A DNA stretch of 64,000 nucleotides from Metarhizium brunneum (lineage: Eukaryota; Ascomycota; Sordariomycetes; Hypocreales; Clavicipitaceae). A program made the translations under genes and the position numbers. The notes beneath the pieces are model-generated. The model worked only from the letters and a program-made list of their open reading frames with translations. It did not search any database and was not told where the DNA came from. The stretch spans positions 4,030,001-4,094,000 of the forward strand of contig NC_089422.1 in NCBI RefSeq assembly GCF_013426205.1, in the 5' to 3' direction. Shown in pieces: positions 60,973 to 64,000 of the stretch (its first letter is position 1; every line of letters begins with the position of its first letter).

Positions 60973-63900
60973 ATGAAGAGCATGCAGGGTCTTTTGCACA
61001 AGACCAGCCTTCAAACTGCTCATGAACAGCAACAACGCTTCTTTGCTCCGCAATCTGTCGCTGGCCAAAAACGGCCGTGGTCCAGTAACGATGGCTTTGT
61101 TACGTCTCATCAACATGCTACTACTGCCACGAATTCCCCGTCGCATTCCATTGTTCACTTCCAGAAAGCCATTAGTCTTCCGTCAGCTCCCAAACGACTG
61201 TCCGCGAGTAAGATCACGCAAGTGTCAGGTCATCATACAACGGGAGAGTACTCACAGCGAAGGCTTATTTCCGCAACACCACTTTCCTCTCAAGACTCCG
61301 AGCTAGACCTTGCCCATCAGACATACGGCCTCCCGCGCCAAATTGTATCTAACTTTTCTTTATTGGGTATAAATCACATTTATCCTTGGCAAAAGAATTG
61401 CTTAAAAGGCCCGGGCCTTCTGACTGGGGAGAGAAACCTGGTGTATTGTGCGCCAACCGGAGGAGGTAAATCCTTAGTGGCAGACGGTGAGCCTGACTGT
61501 TGGCATTATCTCATTTGTTTCACGCAACTGATTATTAAACCAGTGCTTATGCTGAAGCGAGTCATTGAGGAAGCTGGTACTAAAGCGCTTCTTGTTCTTC
61601 CATACGTTGCACTTGTACAAGAAAAAGTAGGCTGGCTGCGCAAGGTGGTTCAACACGTCAAGATTCTCGATGATTCCATGCCCCAAGGTGCCGAAAATGG
61701 TCCCTGGCGTCGGCGAGCAGATTACGGTACAATTCGAGTAGTTGGCTTTTTTGGAGGTGGAAAAGTCCGAGCAACCTGGGACGATTTTGACATTGGTGTT
61801 TGCACATTGGAGAAGGTGGGGAGTTGTGATAAAAGTTGTACCAGCATAACGCTGACTTGTCATCCAGGCAAATGCCCTGGTCAACACCGCTATTGCTGAT
61901 GGCTCAATATCGAAGCTTCGGTCTGTAGTATTGGATGAACTTCACATAATTGATGACGATCATCGGGGCTATATCCTCGAACTTATTGCTGCCAAGCTGG
62001 TCTGTCTTGGCCAGCAAGTTCAACTTATTGGAATGAGCGCAACACTTCCGGTAAGCAGATATAGTGCTACTGTCAAGTTCGTCTGGTACTGACCACTGGT
62101 AGAACTTGAATTTGCTCGCCGCGTGGCTACACGGGCACACTTATGAGACACGATATAGGCCGGTACCAATAGAGGAACATTTGGTGTACGACGGCAAGGT
62201 CTTTCGAGCAGGTCCCAATGACGGACTAGGGCATACCCCTTCACAATTGAGTAGCCAGGATGTGTCGGCAGGGAAGACAGCACCTGTCCGGCGAATAGAG
62301 AACTCTATGCACAAAGAATTCACAGACTCGGTGTTAAATGCAGTAGTGTCTCTCGCTCATGAAACTGCTTGCATGGGTTATGGAGTGCTGGTTTTTGCTG
62401 GTAGCCGCGGAGTGTGCGAGTCTGATGCTCGCTGGATCAGCCGGGTCATGCCCCAGTTGCACGAGCTTGCAGCAGACGTCCTTAAAAAGCGTCTGGATCT
62501 TTTGGGGGATCTGCGTAGTTTGAGTACAGGGGCAGACCCAGTTCTCGAAGAAACCGTTCTTTATGGGGTAGCCTTTCATCGTAAGTCTGGTTCGCCCTGT
62601 CACTTGCTTTTCCACGTCAGCTAATCAACTTTTCCCAGATGTAAGTTTGTTTGCACGCTGCTCTGAAAGCCGTTACTAACTGAAAAGGCCGGTCTAACTA
62701 GCGAGGAGAGAGATCTCATTGCTGCGGCTTACGATGCTGGGACCATTCTGGTATGCATAGCAACTTGCAGCCTGGCTGCTGGTATTAATCTGTGAGTAAT
62801 CAAAAATTGGCCATTTCCTCTGCGAGATCACTCTACTAATGATGATTAGACCCGCTCGTAGGGTAATTTTGCACAATGTTAAAATGGGCGGGGAGTACAT
62901 CGGTCCTGCCATGCTGAGACAGATGCGAGGTAGAGCTGGCAGACAAGGGAAAACGCAGCTCGGAGAAACATATCTGTGTTGTCGGCAACCAGACTTGGAG
63001 CACGTTCTAGAGCTCATGCATGCAGACATACCAAAAGTTTCAAGCTGTCTTAGTACAGAGAATCGGCGTATTCAGCGGTAAGATATTCTGTCACTATCAG
63101 CCTATACCAACTGACCATGTTGCTAACTTGTAGTGAAGAGCATTATTGGAGGTGATTTCCATTCGTCTGGCTACCAGCCGCGAATCTATATCTGACTACT
63201 TTTCCAATTCCCTGCTGCAATGGTCGCAGTCACCAGATTTTGTCCACAAAGGCATAGAACTAAGTCTCGAGGAGCTTCAAAGTATGGGCCTCATCATGCC
63301 CGATTCCTCCACAGGTTACGCTCCCACACAACTAGGAAAGGCTATCGTTGCATCGGCCATTGATCCAGACGATGGTGTCTTTGTTCACAAAGAGCTTGTC
63401 AAAGCGCTACGAGCATTTGTCATGGACGGTGAGATGCACATACTCTATGTATTCACTCCAGTTCACAGCTTTGGCACAACTGTCAATTGGCAAGTCTTCC
63501 GTAATGAAATGGAGTATCTGGATGAAAGCGGCATGCGAGTACTTCAATTCCTTGGAATCAAGCCCACTTCTATTATCCGTCTGTAAGTAAGGTCAATACA
63601 GAGTCGACGTCCCTACACACCACTGATTGTCAACAGTGCTCAAGGCGCCATCCTGAAGGAGACGACGGTTGAAGAAAAGCGAATGGCCCGTGTCTACCGC
63701 CGTTTCTACCTGGCTATGCAACTACGTGATCTTTGCAACGAAGTTCCTATTCATGCTGTCGCTCGCAAATACGACATGCCCAGGGGTTCAGTGCAAACAC
63801 TATCGCAGACATGTCAGGGATTTGCAGCGGGCATGGTCAAGTTCTGCGAACACATGGGTTGGGGGTACGTAGTCATCTTGTCCCAGCTCACAAGCCTTTC

Positions 63901-64000
63901 AACTACTAACGCCAATACAGCCCAATGGCTGCAGCGCTAGACCACTTCTCAGACCGTTTAATGGCAGGCGCGAGGTCTGAGCTCCTAGCACTCTCAAAGG
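60973..64000 (+). CDS. HELQ/PolQ-type superfamily 2 DNA helicase (C-terminally cut by window end)
   Basis: Exons: 60973-61486, 61544-61815, 61868-62050, 62103-62580, 62639-62640, 62688-62791, 62850-63077, 63139-63582, 63637-63864 and 63921 to beyond 64000. At least 844 residues are encoded. Motifs: the Q-type segment INHIYPWQ; Walker A APTGGGKS (about 161-168); VVLDELHIID (about 283-292); MSATLP; GVAFHHAGLTSEER (about 479-492); TCSLAAGINLPARRVI; and QMRGRAGRQG. This set and spacing is that of the HELQ/PolQ helicase branch of Ski2-like enzymes, which act in repair of double-strand breaks, cross-links and stalled forks. A downstream winged-helix and helical region follows. No polymerase domain is seen before the window ends; whether one follows cannot be told. 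One 2-nt exon is needed to keep the frame. Confidence 0.88.
62639..62640 (+). other. Putative 2-nt micro-exon (AT) of the HELQ-like gene
   Basis: Exon 4 ends in ...CAT C at 62580 with donor GTAAGT. A CCCAG acceptor ends at 62638, then AT, then another GTAAGT donor from 62641. The next acceptor, AAAAG, ends at 62687 and exon GCC GGT CTA begins at 62688. C + AT gives the second His of HHAGL. Skipping the pair, or using either intron alone, causes a stop or frame loss. Confidence 0.7.

Overview
The window is nuclear DNA of a filamentous ascomycete, most likely a Sordariomycete and plausibly of the order Hypocreales. Genes are separate and monocistronic on both strands. They are interrupted by short GT-AG introns (mostly 47-110 nt) with CTAAC/CTAAT-like branch points. 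The encoded proteins are clear fungal orthologues (Nop14, Trm82, Env7, Snt2, Erj5, vacuolar alpha-mannosidase, MutS Msh1). The genus is inferred only loosely. I see no prokaryotic operons, CRISPR, phage, intact transposons, rRNA or tRNA genes.

Layout. 1-6.1 kb: a CCX/NCLX-type cation/Ca2+ exchanger and phosphomannomutase, both +. 6.5-10.2 kb: a WW plus PhoD-like phosphatase protein (-), followed by a 2.2 kb gene-free gap. 12.4-13.9 kb: the ER J-protein Erj5 (-). 14.6-19.0 kb: an AT-richer island with a nine-exon Hsp70-like ATPase (-) divergent from an unrecognised coiled-coil protein (+). 19.8-25.3 kb: a G-patch/DUF4187 protein (+), Nop14 (-) and an unrecognised helical-repeat protein (+). 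A 2.9 kb gap follows. 28.2-34.1 kb: a CLIP-170-type microtubule plus-end protein and a farnesylated Ydj1-type J-protein, both +. 34.5-41.5 kb: Trm82 (-) divergent from ribosomal stalk protein P0 (+), then mitochondrial Msh1 (-). After a 2.6 kb gap: vacuolar alpha-mannosidase Ams1 (+, 44.0-47.4 kb), the Env7/STK16 kinase (-) and the large chromatin reader Snt2 (-, to 56.3 kb). A 4.7 kb gene-free, repeat-dotted gap leads to a HELQ/PolQ-type helicase (+), which runs off the right end.

Most genes are conserved housekeeping functions: ribosome biogenesis and translation (nop14, rpp0, trm82), chaperoning (erj5, ydj1), DNA repair (msh1, the HELQ-like gene), glycan and Ca2+ metabolism, vacuole biology, chromatin and microtubules. 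They do not form one pathway. All exon-intron structures were built by hand from splice signals, reading-frame phase and family conservation. The two most unusual observations are an apparent 2-nt micro-exon in the HELQ-like helicase, needed to encode the second His of its HHAGL motif, and the compositionally distinct Hsp70-like/coiled-coil divergent gene pair.
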